49,774 bases of DNA from Planctomycetota bacterium (GTDB lineage Bacteria > Planctomycetota > Phycisphaerae > WQYP01). The stretch is from assembly GCA_021810145.1 (NCBI GenBank), contig JAJZJL010000016.1:1-49774 (forward strand). Direction: 5' to 3'. A program made the translations under genes and the position numbers. Shown one piece after another: positions 1-8,937 of this stretch; positions within the stretch are counted from its first letter, which is position 1, and every line of letters starts with the position of its first letter. The notes beneath the pieces were generated by a model. That model had not been told where the DNA came from. It saw only the letters and a list, made by a program, of their open reading frames with translations, and searched no databases.

Positions 1-346
1 ACATACCTCCGTTTCCTCCTTGTAAATAACCGTAAATAAAAAGGATCAGAGAGGAGTGTTTTTCTTACAAAGAGGTACAGGAGGTGGGGGAGAAAGTTCA
101 GAGCGATTGTCAAATGTTGTGGGCTGCCTGAGTCAGGCGGCTGATTTTTTGACTCCATTTTCGAATTTGGTTCCTGCCAATACATCTGGAATTCATTCCG
201 AGCCATTAAGTCTCTGAAAGCCCCTTTTGGCACGCCGTCGCGGCGCGGATATGGGGGGTGAGGCGTCAACGAGTCCCGGCGCGCCGGGAAACAACGAACA
301 ACGAACAACGAGCAACGAGCCCCGGCACATGGGACAGGTACTGAAT

Positions 347-389
347 CTACTGACCAGCCACTGTAATCGTGCCTTCGTGGCGACAAACC
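347..389. repeat. 43-bp perfect direct repeat, copy 1 (copy 2 at 830-872)
   Basis: The segment beginning 'ctactgaccagccactgtaa' and ending 'gcgacaaacc' is identical at 347-389 and 830-872. It lies in the same repeat field as the other modules and precedes the next module in both places. Confidence 0.8.
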
Positions 390-425
390 TTTTTATTCAC
401 AAAGAGGCCGAAAGAAATTACCAAC

Positions 426-516
426 CGCAAAGAATTGGTTAGGTAATCAAATGCTCTTCGTGTCTTCGGGACTTTGTGGTGAAAAACGTTTTGTGTTCAC
501 AAGGAGGGAGCAGAGG
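426..516. repeat. 91-bp direct repeat, copy 1 (copy 2 at 644-734)
   Basis: The block starts 'cgcaaagaa', passes through 'atgctcttcgtgtcttcggg' and ends 'gggagcagagg'. It recurs almost unchanged 218 bp downstream at 644-734, with the same length and only a few substitutions. It contains the 'ttcgtgtcttcgggactttg' word typical of the dispersed intergenic repeats in this window. Confidence 0.8.
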
Positions 517-730
517 TGGGGGGAGGGTGTTACGGAACAGCGAGTACTGAATGGCACATGTCCCGGCACATCGGGATGGAACCTGGAACCCGGAACCTGG
601 AAGAGCCGGGAAAGGATTACTAACCACAAAAGAAGCAAAAGAACGCAAAGAAGTGGTCAGGTAATTAAATGCTCTTCGTGTCTTCGGGACTTTGTGGTGG
701 AAAACGTTTTTTGTTCACAAGGAGGGAGCA

Positions 731-791
731 GAGGGCGACTCGGCGAGCAACGACCAACGAGTAACGAGCAACGAGCAGTTATTCCCGGCAC
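731..791. repeat. 61-bp perfect direct repeat, copy 1 (copy 2 at 1006-1066)
   Basis: The block starts 'gagggcgactcggcgagcaa', continues with four 'aacga' words and ends 'attcccggcac'. It is identical at 731-791 and 1006-1066. Perfect identity over 61 bp in non-coding DNA suggests recent duplication or gene conversion. Confidence 0.85.
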
Positions 792-1085
792 GCGGGGACA
801 GGTACTGAAAATACTGTCCAATACTGCACCTACTGACCAGCCACTGTAATCGTGCCTTCGTGGCGACAAACCCCTATTGCAAGATGCTAAATGCCCAGTG
901 CTCAATGCACCCAAGCTGATTAATCCCGGCAATCTGTGGACAAGGACTTCTTCGTGGCATTAGGCCTTGGGGCTGGAAGGCCTTTTTGTTTTACAAGGGG
1001 AAGCCGAGGGCGACTCGGCGAGCAACGACCAACGAGTAACGAGCAACGAGCAGTTATTCCCGGCACATGGGACAGGTACTGAATC

Positions 1086-1178
1086 TACTGACCCATACTG
1101 CTAATACTGACTAATACTGTAAACACCAATCATTTACTGTTATCGTTTCTTTGTGTCTTTGTGCCGTTGTGGTGAAAA
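1086..1178. repeat. 93-bp direct repeat, copy 1 (copy 2 at 1266-1358)
   Basis: This block begins 'tactgacccatactgctaat' and ends 'cgttgtggtgaaaa'. It recurs at 1266-1358 with four substitutions, giving a 180-bp period. Each copy holds a run of 'tactg' words followed by the 'ctttgtgtctttgtg' module. Confidence 0.8.
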
Positions 1179-1583
1179 ACGTTTTTATTCACAAGGAGGA
1201 AACCGAGGTGGCCGGAGGATCCCAAGCAACGATTATTGCTGGCGCGCCGGGATATGTTCTGAATATACTGACCCATACTGCTAATACTGACTAATACTGT
1301 AAACACCGATCATGTACTGTTATCGTGTCTTTGTGTCTTTGTGTCGTTGTGGTGAAAATTTTCGCGCCGCCCATGATCTTAAACCTCCACCGACCTCCTC
1401 CGCCTCTTTGTGAACACCGGGTTCCTTTGGGCCGTTGGCTGCCGTTGGCGATACCGTGCGGCAAAAGTTCTTCCGCATGATGCGTTTTGCTCTGATTTTG
1501 ATATGATTTACCCATTGCCCGCGATTCGGGCATGATTTGTGGTTGCTGGCCGCGAATCCGGTATGAAGATGGAATGATCACTT

Positions 1584-3179
1584 GTGAAGAAAATTTATCT
1601 TGAAACTTTCGGCTGTCAGATGAATGTGCTGGACAGTGAGCTTGTGGAGGGGCAGCTTCGGGCAATGGGCTATGACTTTGTCACGCAAGCTCAGGATGCC
1701 AATGTGGTACTCTACAATACCTGTTCCGTGCGTGAAAAATCGGAACAAAAAGTGCTTTCCCGCCTTGGGCGGCTGAAAGTCCGCAAGCAGAGTGAACCGG
1801 AACTGGTGATTGGCGTTATCGGATGCATGGCGGAACGCGACGGCATCGGAATGCTGAAGCGCCTGCCGCAGGTGGATCTGCTTTGCGGGCCGGGGGAATT
1901 GGATAAATTGCCCGGTCTGCTGGAAAACGTGCTGGCTACGCACCGGCAGCAGGCGGCATTGGCGGGTGACACCGCCCGCCGGTCCGGCACTTTGGCCTCA
2001 GCCGGTGAGGATCATCTGGAACTGCTGGATTTATCGCGCAGCTTTTCGCCGGAGAAAAATAAATATCAGGCCTATATCCGCGTGGTGCGGGGGTGCAACA
2101 AATTCTGCACGTATTGCGTGGTGCCCTACACGCGCGGACCGGAAGTGAGCCGGTCTCCGCAAGCCATTATCGATGAGGCGCGGCGGCTTGTGGATGCCGG
2201 CGCGCGGGAAATTACGCTGCTGGGGCAAACGGTGAACCATTATATCTATGATGATGCTGCCGCTTCCGGCCCCGGCGGCCCCATGCCGCGCCGCACGACA
2301 TTTGCCCAGCTCCTGCAGCGTGTGCACGATGAGTTGCCGCAGTTGCCGCGTTTGCGTTTTATCACCAGCTTCCCGGCGGATTTTGGCGATGACATTCTGC
2401 AAACAATGGCCCAATGCAAAAGAATATGCCCGTATCTGCACATTCCGGCACAAAGCGGCTCCAACCGCATACTTAAATTGATGAATCGCGGCTACACCGT
2501 GGAAAGTTATCTCGAATTGCTGCAGCGTGCCAGAAGTTACATGCCGGGAATTGCCATTGTCGGTGATTTTATTGTCGGCTTCCCAACGGAGACCGATGCG
2601 GATTATCAGGCTACGCGGGAGCTGGCCGCCAGGGCGAGATATAAAAATTCGTTTATCTTTAAATATTCACCCCGGCCTGGAACCGTGGCCATCCGGCGGC
2701 ATGAAGATGATGTCCCGGAGGAAGTGAAGCGGGCGCGGCATCAGGATTTGCTGGCGGTGCAGAACGAGATTTGCGAACAGTTAAACCGGGAACTTATCCA
2801 TTCCACGGTAGATGTGCTGTGTGAAGGTCCCAGTGGGTGGGATCAACCGGCGGAATCGGTGATTGCCGGTGCGGCAACGGGTTCCTCCAAGGCGCATGCA
2901 CACGAACCCGCGCGTGTGGAGCTGGGAGCGCGTCTGGCTGGTGCCATGCGAAATGCCCAACCGCAACGATCCGATAATCAATCGGCCGCAATGCCCGAAG
3001 GCCATATTCAGTTGACCGGTCGGACCACGGCAGATCAGATTGTGGTTTTTGACGGCCCGCCGAACCTGGAAGGCCAGATTGTTCCGGTGAATGTGCGCGT
3101 GGTGCATGGCCTGACGATATTCGGCAGGCTCGCGACCAGCGGTTCTGCGCGGCAATCGGAGCTTGTCGGCGCAATGTGA
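1584..3179 (+). CDS. miaB: tRNA-2-methylthio-N6-dimethylallyladenosine synthase (MiaB)
   Basis: MiaB is a radical-SAM methylthiotransferase that converts i6A37 to ms2i6A37 in tRNAs reading UNN codons. The N-terminal UPF0004 domain has the auxiliary-cluster cysteines C11 (ETFGCQMN), C47 (YNTCSVRE) and C81 (IGCMAER). The radical-SAM cluster motif is CNKFCTYC at residues 171-178 with the usual following VVPYTRG. The start is GTG at 1584, where the protein begins directly with the family-typical KKIYLETFGCQMN. At 531 aa it is longer than the usual 440-480. A linker of about 35 residues precedes the radical-SAM domain, and an insertion of about 50 residues (roughly 419-472) splits the C-terminal TRAM domain, whose second half resumes near residue 473. 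A CDK5RAP1/MtaB paralogue is less likely given GPEVSR and the start motif. Confidence 0.93.
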   Translation: MKKIYLETFGCQMNVLDSELVEGQLRAMGYDFVTQAQDANVVLYNTCSVREKSEQKVLSRLGRLKVRKQSEPELVIGVIGCMAERDGIGMLKRLPQVDLLCGPGELDKLPGLLENVLATHRQQAALAGDTARRSGTLASAGEDHLELLDLSRSFSPEKNKYQAYIRVVRGCNKFCTYCVVPYTRGPEVSRSPQAIIDEARRLVDAGAREITLLGQTVNHYIYDDAAASGPGGPMPRRTTFAQLLQRVHDELPQLPRLRFITSFPADFGDDILQTMAQCKRICPYLHIPAQSGSNRILKLMNRGYTVESYLELLQRARSYMPGIAIVGDFIVGFPTETDADYQATRELAARARYKNSFIFKYSPRPGTVAIRRHEDDVPEEVKRARHQDLLAVQNEICEQLNRELIHSTVDVLCEGPSGWDQPAESVIAGAATGSSKAHAHEPARVELGARLAGAMRNAQPQRSDNQSAAMPEGHIQLTGRTTADQIVVFDGPPNLEGQIVPVNVRVVHGLTIFGRLATSGSARQSELVGAM

Positions 3180-3199
3180 AATTATGGGACGGCGGAACG

Positions 3200-3220
3200 C
3201 TGAAATTTATTTCAGTTTTT
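3200..3220 (+). terminator. Weak intrinsic terminator after miaB
   Basis: A short AT-rich hairpin (ctgaaa / tttcag with a 4-nt loop) is followed at once by five T residues, 20 bp past the miaB stop. The stem is only 6-7 bp, so strength is uncertain. Confidence 0.4.
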
Positions 3221-3222
3221 GC

Positions 3223-3252
3223 TTGCCAAACACCGATACGACTTTGTACATT
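3223..3252 (+). promoter_or_regulatory. Candidate sigma-70 promoter for the sigma-factor gene
   Basis: TTGCCA (3223-3228) and TACATT (3247-3252) are separated by 18 bp, just after the miaB terminator candidate and about 90 bp before the chosen start of the sigma factor. Found by eye only. Confidence 0.35.
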
Positions 3253-3342
3253 ATCTGATAGTTGATTCTACGTCTTACGCATCTGAATCAACGTGTTGAG
3301 AAGAACATTGGGTCTGGAAGGGTATTGAAGGGAGCGTCGCTT

Positions 3343-4221
3343 ATGGCAAGTGAACTTGATTTGCATTTGTATCTTGATGAGATACGCAAGTTTCCGCTGT
3401 TAACCGCGGAGCAGGAACGGGCGCTGGCGCGGCAAATTCGGGAACACGGTGATCCCATTTCCCGGCAGGAAATGATCCGCTGCAATCTGCGGCTCGTAGT
3501 GAGTATTGCCCGGCGTTATGTGCGCCGGGGTGTTTCGCTGATTGATCTGGTGGCGGAGGGTAACATTGGACTGGTGCGGGCGGTGGATTTATTTGATCCC
3601 AATAAAGAAGTGCGATTCAGCACTTATGCCACGTGGTGGGTGCGACAGGCGATTCGTAAGGCGCTGATGCTCAATGCCCGGCCCATTCGTTTGCCGGTTT
3701 ACATGAGTCAACGCATTGCGCGTTTACAGGGTGAAACCACCAGCAGCCGCGATGACAATGGCGAGCCGATCCCGGATATTGATCTGGCCACACGGATGAA
3801 TCTAAGTGCGGCCATGGTGGCCGCAGCGCGAAAGGCATCCTGCACCATGCACGCCGCGGCGATTGCCGATCACTGCGATGACAATGCCACTCCCGTGCAT
3901 GATTTACTGGAAGATCTTCGCACGCCGGCACCGGAAGCGGAGGTGGAGCACAGCGAGCTGGCACATGTCATTGAATTAACGCTCACGCACCTGGAACCGC
4001 GGGAGGCGTTTATTTTACGTCTGCGCAATGGTATTGGCGTAAATGGGAGTTTTACACTGGATCAAATTGCCGCGCGCCTGGGCATTACGCGCGAGCGTGT
4101 TCGGCAGATTGAAGTTGCGGCGTTGAAAAAATTAAGCCACCTGCTGCAGGGGCAGGAATATCTGCTTGATCGCACAGCGCGTCACATCAGCCACGGTGTG
4201 CGGCAGACCGTTCTGGTGTAG
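3343..4221 (+). CDS. Sigma-70 family RNA polymerase sigma factor (RpoD/SigA-like)
   Basis: A 292-aa primary-type sigma factor lacking region 1.1. Region 1.2 is visible near the N-terminus (DLHLYLDEIRKFPLLT). Region 2 follows, with NLRLVVSIARRY, the core-binding DLVAEGNIGLVRAVDLFDP and the -10-recognition/melting segment FSTYATWWVRQAIRKAL. Region 3 begins at PIRLPVYM, and the region 4 helix-turn-helix is seen in LDQIAARLGITRERVRQIE. The start is set at ATG 3343 because GAAGGGAG sits 7 bp upstream; an in-frame TTG at 3262 would add 27 residues that are unlike the family. Several sigma-70 paralogues of this kind are common in planctomycetes, so this may be a group 2 factor and not the housekeeping one. 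It is monocistronic between its own promoter candidate and a 687-bp gene-free gap. Confidence 0.9.
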   Translation: MASELDLHLYLDEIRKFPLLTAEQERALARQIREHGDPISRQEMIRCNLRLVVSIARRYVRRGVSLIDLVAEGNIGLVRAVDLFDPNKEVRFSTYATWWVRQAIRKALMLNARPIRLPVYMSQRIARLQGETTSSRDDNGEPIPDIDLATRMNLSAAMVAAARKASCTMHAAAIADHCDDNATPVHDLLEDLRTPAPEAEVEHSELAHVIELTLTHLEPREAFILRLRNGIGVNGSFTLDQIAARLGITRERVRQIEVAALKKLSHLLQGQEYLLDRTARHISHGVRQTVLV

Positions 4222-4908
4222 CGCACGAACGGTGATTGGATTATTCGCAAACTCAATGGTGGATCAGCGGTGTCCTGTTTTGCGGGAACGGCGTGATATC
4301 CCTTGCGTCCAACAAGCATTGAGTCAGTAGCCGCACAAACGGCCCACGAGGATATTCTGATCCACGCTATCGCTTCGCCACGGCTTCCAGAACACCTGAC
4401 AAATTTCAGCGCCGCCGGGGTAGCTGGTGGCCTGGCTGATTCAATTAAGGCAGCGGCGGGGTGCCATTTGCTGGCTTTACAGTAGTACCGGCCAATAGGC
4501 TTTGTGGCTTTGTGACATCGTGGTGAAAGCTCAACAACCCACTGCGGAGCGCCGGGGAACAGCAGGAGTGTTTGTTGGTGGGCGGCGGGTATCGGCGGAT
4601 GGCAAGTCGGATATAGGAAAGGTTTCTGAAAGTACATAGTCCGCCTGCTATCCGTTTAATCAGTGCAATCAGTGGGGAGGGGACTTGGCTTTCCGGGCGT
4701 GAACGTCGTAATGGAGGGCCATGGGGCCACGAACTGAAAATATTGCGATTTACGCGACAGCCCATGATGCAAATTGGCAAAATGTGCCACAGGCCCCACA
4801 GCGGAATGCGAAATTTGCGAAATTTGAAAACGGCTTGCTTCGTGCCGGGGAATTTCAATATAATGGAAAAGCATCACGTTATGTTGCGCTTTATTCTGAG
4901 GTGCGAAC
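4222..4908. other. Gene-free gap with dispersed-repeat fragments
   Basis: No convincing coding sequence is seen. The gap carries degraded pieces of the same intergenic repeat families as the first 1.6 kb: 'ggctttgtggctttgtgaca' near 4498 followed by 'tcgtggtgaaa', and a 'ggcgggtatcggcggatggc' word near 4584 that resembles copies at 41696 and 42077. Its last 75 bp hold a good promoter candidate for the next gene. Confidence 0.6.
4835..4864 (+). promoter_or_regulatory. Sigma-70 promoter upstream of exported hypothetical gene
   Basis: TTGCTT (4835-4840) and a perfect TATAAT (4859-4864) are 18 bp apart, placing transcription start about 40 bp before the ATG at 4909. This is the best promoter match noticed in the window. 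Confidence 0.5.
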
Positions 4909-5505
4909 ATGAATGTACGTGTCTCGATTATCGTCGGCGGGGTTGTTTTCTTTGCTGTTTTATCTTGCGGTGATGCGGCGGTTCCATTGCCGCCGGCACG
5001 AACCGCTCTTCAGTCCAGTGGCACCGTGAGCATGTCCCGGCGTACCAAGGGGCCAGTTTATGTAGTGGAGGGAGGCAAAAGCTATCTGGTAAAAATGCCA
5101 CGTATCAATTGTGAGGCACTTACCAATCGTGGTGTGCAGTTCATGTTGCCGCGGAGCAAAATTGTCATTACACGCCTCAACGGTGGTCGGATTTCGTTTC
5201 AAATGCCAATGCAAGCGAATCTTCGGGTAAGCCGGACAAACGAACGGCATACGAATGATTCTGCTTTTTGTTTGCGTGTAAATCCCGGGCTATTCAGTAT
5301 TTTAAATGTTCCCGTTGATCCAAAGATTGATCCCATACAAGCGCCGTTACCGTTACTATTTGCCAAGATTACCGCGGCACCGGCCAATGGGCTGCCGGCA
5401 TCGCCTGGAATGAAGGCTTTCCATGGCATGATGGAACCGCCACATGCTCGTCAGGTCCGGCACATGAAACTTACCGCAGGGCCATTCCGTGCATTCGGGC
5501 GGTGA
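4909..5505 (+). CDS. Exported hypothetical protein
   Basis: A 198-aa protein of unrecognised family. Residues 1-24 look like a Sec signal peptide: a short charged start (MNVRVS), a hydrophobic core (IIVGGVVFFAVLSC) and a GDAAVP cleavage region. The cysteine at position 20 (LSCGDA) could be read as a lipobox, but the fit is weak. The mature part is basic and proline-rich with no recognised motif. Start choice is supported by GAGGTG 5 bp upstream of ATG 4909 and by the promoter candidate at 4835. It stands alone, converging with proS 112 bp downstream. The gene is probably real, because signal peptide, RBS and promoter agree; its function is unknown. Confidence 0.6.
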   Translation: MNVRVSIIVGGVVFFAVLSCGDAAVPLPPARTALQSSGTVSMSRRTKGPVYVVEGGKSYLVKMPRINCEALTNRGVQFMLPRSKIVITRLNGGRISFQMPMQANLRVSRTNERHTNDSAFCLRVNPGLFSILNVPVDPKIDPIQAPLPLLFAKITAAPANGLPASPGMKAFHGMMEPPHARQVRHMKLTAGPFRAFGR

Positions 5506-5617
5506 TGCGATTGCGTTCTGACAGAAGCGGCAAGGCGTGTGCATGGAAATGTGGCAACACGATGATTCGCTTCCGCTAATGGCCTGTTATGTCCATCGCT
5601 TCGCCGCAATGGCTCAA

Positions 5618-7351
5618 TTACGCTTGCACCAGCTTAGATACATGCTCGACAATGCTCGCCAGACTTACCATCTCCGGTTCCTTTTTCGAGCGGTCTTTTA
5701 ATTCCACCTGTCCATTAGCCAGACCTTTGTCGCCCAATACGATCCGAAGTGGAATGCCGATAAGATCGGCATCTTTAAATTTCACGCCCGGGCGCTGATC
5801 GCGGTCATCCACCAGAACATCGATTCCGCGGGCGGAAAGTTCCTTATGCAGACGATCGGCAACTTCTTTGGCCTGTCCATCATATTTGATCGGCGTGATA
5901 ATCACCTGGAACGGTGCAATGGCCATGGGCCAGCGGATGCCGTCGGCATCGGAAAGTGTTTCCAGAGCACCAACCAGAATGCGTCCCGGCCCGATGCCGT
6001 AGCATCCCATGATGATGCTGTGCGTCTGCTGCTTGTCGTCGGAATAGGTGGCTCCGAGCGCATCGCTGTATTTGGTTCCGAGCTTAAATACATGGCCGAG
6101 TTCAATGCCTTTGCTGAAAATCAGATCGGCTCCATTGGGGGCTTTATCCGCCGCGGTAACGTTGCGAATATCGGCGATAATGGCTTTGCTCAGCACGTTC
6201 GGGGAAAGATGCTGCTTCCAGTTAAAATTGGTCACATGCCAATGTGATTCATTGGCACCGGTTGTGGCATTGGCGATCAGCAGGGCATCGGGGTCAATAA
6301 TCAGTTCGGCGTTGATGGTGTTGACGATATGGGGGCCGACATAACCGATGACAAAGCCGGCGGCACGAGCGGCCGCTTCATCCGCGAGTTCCACAGGCCC
6401 GGCCATCCGGCGGATTTTGGCTTCATTGATTTCGTGGTCACCGCGAACACAGGCAACAATCCATTTTCCTGATTGGGCATCTCCAAGGCGAAATACCATG
6501 GTCTTAATCATTGTGGTGGGCTGGATATTAAGAAACTTGCACACGTCATCGACCGCGGCGGCATCAGGCGTTTTAATTTTTGCCAATTCGGCCGCGGGCA
6601 ATTCCGGCGCGGCGGAAAAATCAGGCACAGGTGCGCCGCGGCCGGCGCGTTCGAGGTTGGCCGCCCAGGAATTATCGACAGCCCGCACAATGACATCTTC
6701 GCCGGCTTCACATGGGCAGATAAATTCATGGCTGGCATCGCCGCCGATCGGCCCGCTTTCGGCTTCCACGGGAATGGCGGGGATGCCGCAGCGCTGAAAG
6801 ATTTTGACATAAGCATTGTACATATCCTGATATGTTTGATTCAGGCTTTCCAGCGAACTGTGAAAACTGTAGGCGTCTTTCATGAAAAATTCACGCACGC
6901 GCAGCATGCCGTTGCGGGGCCGGGCCTCATCCCGGAATTTTGTTTGAATCTGATACAGTGTCACGGGCAGTTGCTTGTGGCTGCTGACGTAGGCTTTAAC
7001 GAGTTCGGTAACACATTCTTCATGCGTTGGACCGAGAATCATTTCCGTGCCTTTGCGATCCTTGAGTTTGAAAAGCAGGGCGCCGTAATCAGCATAGCGA
7101 CCGGTCTGTTTCCATAATTCCGCGGGCAGCAGGGCGGGCAGATGTACTTCTTCGGCATTAACCGCATTCATTTCCTGCCGGATAATGGCGTTGATTTTCT
7201 GCATGGAGCGCCAGCCCAGCGGAAGCCAGTCATAGACGCCCGCACTGATGCGGCGAATGAGTCCCGCGCGGATCATGAGTTTATGCGAAAGAATATCCGC
7301 GTCCGTCGGTGCTTCGCGGCTGGTAGGAATCAAGGTGCGGGACCAATACAT
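5618..7351 (-). CDS. proS: Prolyl-tRNA synthetase (bacterial type)
   Basis: Charges tRNA-Pro with proline in the cytoplasm. The 577-aa protein is the long bacterial form: a class II catalytic core opening with SHKLMIRAGLIRRISAGVYDW, motif 2 around KFRDEARPRNGMLRVREFFMKDAYSFH, an inserted YbaK-like editing domain in the middle (about residues 220-400, including KTMVFRLGD and VRGDHEINE), motif 3 near GCYGIGPGRILVGALE, and the anticodon-binding domain at the C-terminus (PFQVIITPIKYD, DVLVDDRDQRPGVKFKDADLIGIP). The ATG at 7349-7351 is chosen because GGAGTG lies 7 bp upstream and the protein then begins with the family-typical MYWSRTLIPTSREAPTDADI. A longer in-frame reading to 7528 adds unrelated sequence. 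Confidence 0.96.
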   Translation of the reverse strand: MYWSRTLIPTSREAPTDADILSHKLMIRAGLIRRISAGVYDWLPLGWRSMQKINAIIRQEMNAVNAEEVHLPALLPAELWKQTGRYADYGALLFKLKDRKGTEMILGPTHEECVTELVKAYVSSHKQLPVTLYQIQTKFRDEARPRNGMLRVREFFMKDAYSFHSSLESLNQTYQDMYNAYVKIFQRCGIPAIPVEAESGPIGGDASHEFICPCEAGEDVIVRAVDNSWAANLERAGRGAPVPDFSAAPELPAAELAKIKTPDAAAVDDVCKFLNIQPTTMIKTMVFRLGDAQSGKWIVACVRGDHEINEAKIRRMAGPVELADEAAARAAGFVIGYVGPHIVNTINAELIIDPDALLIANATTGANESHWHVTNFNWKQHLSPNVLSKAIIADIRNVTAADKAPNGADLIFSKGIELGHVFKLGTKYSDALGATYSDDKQQTHSIIMGCYGIGPGRILVGALETLSDADGIRWPMAIAPFQVIITPIKYDGQAKEVADRLHKELSARGIDVLVDDRDQRPGVKFKDADLIGIPLRIVLGDKGLANGQVELKDRSKKEPEMVSLASIVEHVSKLVQA

Positions 7352-7881
7352 GAGGGAACACTCCAAAAAAAAGCCCAAAGAGCCGGAAATGGCCGGGCGG
7401 TACCTCCCGCCGCCATTTTCAGCCGCATGAGTTTGTATAAGCACGGCGGTATATTTGCAAGCGGCATGCCGTTGGCGCTGTTGTACTGCAGTAGAGTTGT
7501 TTCCGCTTAGCCGAAGTAGAAATGTCACCGTTGGGTGTTGATGTTATACCAGTTTGAATGGAGCAATGAGCAATGACTGTCAGGGCGGGGCGGCTGGCGA
7601 TGAATCGGGCTGCGGGAAACGAGATAAGGGTGGCAGTAGTGGCATCGTGATCGGCACCGGAACCGGGGGCCTTCAAATTGCCGGGGTGGTGACAGCAATG
7701 GAAAATGACAAAATCAGCCAAACCCTTGCCCCACAAGCATTTTATTAGCTTTGTCGGCTAACTCCCCCCGGACGAAAGGCAGGAATGTACCGGTTGCAAT
7801 AAATGCGCCGCCTCGATATTTATCAGTAAATCGCCCGATTCAGCGAGGCTTCGCCAGCATCCGATCGTACCAACCGCTACT
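7352..7881. other. 530-bp gap upstream of proS, no gene seen
   Basis: No open frame here has a protein-like composition. The segment next to proS (7352-7470) is the likely 5' leader and promoter region, but no clear -35/-10 pair of correct spacing was found: TTGCAA and TATACA on the minus strand are only 15 bp apart. A short 'gagcaatgagcaatga' word near 7562 resembles the 'gagcaacgag' intergenic repeats. Confidence 0.5.
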
Positions 7882-8937
7882 TCATCGTTCCGATGCCGGC
7901 TTGCGTCCCTGTTCGGCCAGAAGTTGCTGCAGGTGGGCCAGTTGCTTGGCGCTGGCAGACCCTTCAATCGCCCGCACCGCAATTTCCTGAACCTGAGCAT
8001 ACGCCTTCTCCGCCTGCCCGAGAAGCTTGGTCAAACGCTCCGCCTGCTCCGCCACTTGCTGCTCCAGCGAAGCGATTCGCGTGGTCTGCACATTCTTCTG
8101 GCCTTCAAACTCCTGTTTTAACAGTTGCTCACGCGCTAATGCCTCCTGCTGCAGGCGTGCGGTTGTCTCCTTGATCACTTTGGCGGTTACCGCGTCCAAC
8201 TCCTTCGGAAATGCCTCAACCTTATGTCGTAGTTCATTTACTTCCTGTTCCTGGCTCTTGATCGTCTGCTGGCGCTGGGCAAGGTCCGCCTCCAGTTTAG
8301 CCTTCCGTTCGTCCCATTCTTTTTGCGCCTTGGCCATCTGGTCCGCGAACTGATCCTTGGCCTGCTGTTGTTCGCGTGAAAAGCTGTATCGATATTCTTC
8401 CTTCTCCCGCTCGCGGCGCTTCTGCTCGGCCGCATCGCGTTCCTTCATTTCCGCTTCGCGCTGCTGTTTCTCCTGCTGCCAGGATTCCCGGGTCTGTGCG
8501 ACTTCCCTTTCAAGTTGCTCCTTGGCGGCGGTGATTTCCTGCTCCATTTTTTCACGCTGCTGGGCATGGGCATCAATCAATGCCGTGAGCGTGGATGCGG
8601 ATCGCTGTATTTCGTAAATATCCTTGAGTTCGTTTTCCTTGGCGATAATGGCCTTCTGCACCTGCGTGTACCGGGCAACCTGTTCTTCGAGCCGGTCAGA
8701 GAGTTCTCCCAGCAGTCGCCCGATGCTGGACTTGAGTTCCCCAATCGACTGCACCACCCCGCGACTGGAAAGCTCATCCGCGGCCGTTACCGCTTCCGCA
8801 ATAGCCTTGGCGGCGAGTTTCTCTTCCGGGGTTCCCGCAATCTCACGACGTTCGGTAATGGTTTTTTCGCTTGCCGCCAACGCCTCCAGCATCTGCTGCC
8901 GGGCCGGACGCTTTTTAGTCGCAGTTTTTTCCGCCAT
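7882..8937 (-). CDS. Long coiled-coil protein of unknown function
   Basis: A 351-aa soluble protein dominated by heptad-rich, Glu/Lys/Gln/Arg-rich sequence from about residue 75 to 335, for example REKMEQEITAAKEQLEREV and EQKRREREKEEYRYSFSREQ. A basic Lys/Arg/Thr-rich head (AEKTATKKRPARQQ) precedes it. There is no signal peptide, membrane segment or enzymatic motif. The start at 8935-8937 is supported by GGAG 8 bp upstream; 18 further in-frame residues are possible. It is transcribed divergently from the GluR-like channel gene, with 185 bp between the two starts. The composition resembles myosin-like or SMC-like filament-forming proteins, but no family can be named. The lysine-rich head could bind nucleic acid or membrane, which is inference. 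Confidence 0.75.
   Translation of the reverse strand: MAEKTATKKRPARQQMLEALAASEKTITERREIAGTPEEKLAAKAIAEAVTAADELSSRGVVQSIGELKSSIGRLLGELSDRLEEQVARYTQVQKAIIAKENELKDIYEIQRSASTLTALIDAHAQQREKMEQEITAAKEQLEREVAQTRESWQQEKQQREAEMKERDAAEQKRREREKEEYRYSFSREQQQAKDQFADQMAKAQKEWDERKAKLEADLAQRQQTIKSQEQEVNELRHKVEAFPKELDAVTAKVIKETTARLQQEALAREQLLKQEFEGQKNVQTTRIASLEQQVAEQAERLTKLLGQAEKAYAQVQEIAVRAIEGSASAKQLAHLQQLLAEQGRKPASER

Larger units (their letters stand above)
1..1583. other. Non-coding repeat-rich intergenic field
   Basis: No credible gene is seen in this stretch. It is built from dispersed and tandemly re-used modules: runs of 'aacgagcaacgag', a series of 'tactg' words spaced 7-8 bases, and 'ctttgtgtctttgtg..gtggtgaaaa' blocks followed by 'ttcacaagga'. 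The modules recur several times in different combinations and are listed separately. Short open frames here translate into repetitive, low-complexity peptides that change frame between copies, which argues against coding. Confidence 0.75.

Noticed and set aside
1086..1358. Regular 'tactg' words and repeated blocks considered as a CRISPR array
   Set aside because: No constant repeat alternating with unique spacers of equal size; copies are whole modules in a larger repeat field, and no cas genes are present.
227..1665. Several open frames of 60-130 codons on both strands in the first 1.6 kb
   Set aside because: They run through direct repeats, change frame between copies, have low-complexity or TTKSRRHEE-like peptides and no RBS; treated as spurious.
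3262..3342. TTG-initiated 27-residue extension of the sigma factor
   Set aside because: No RBS, unlike the family, and the internal ATG at 3343 has a strong GAAGGGAG.
6473..7117. 214-codon open frame on the plus strand inside proS
   Set aside because: Antisense shadow of a fully conserved prolyl-tRNA synthetase.
7430..7470. proS promoter TTGCAA/TATACA on the minus strand
   Set aside because: Spacing of only 15 bp and no supporting context; too weak to annotate.
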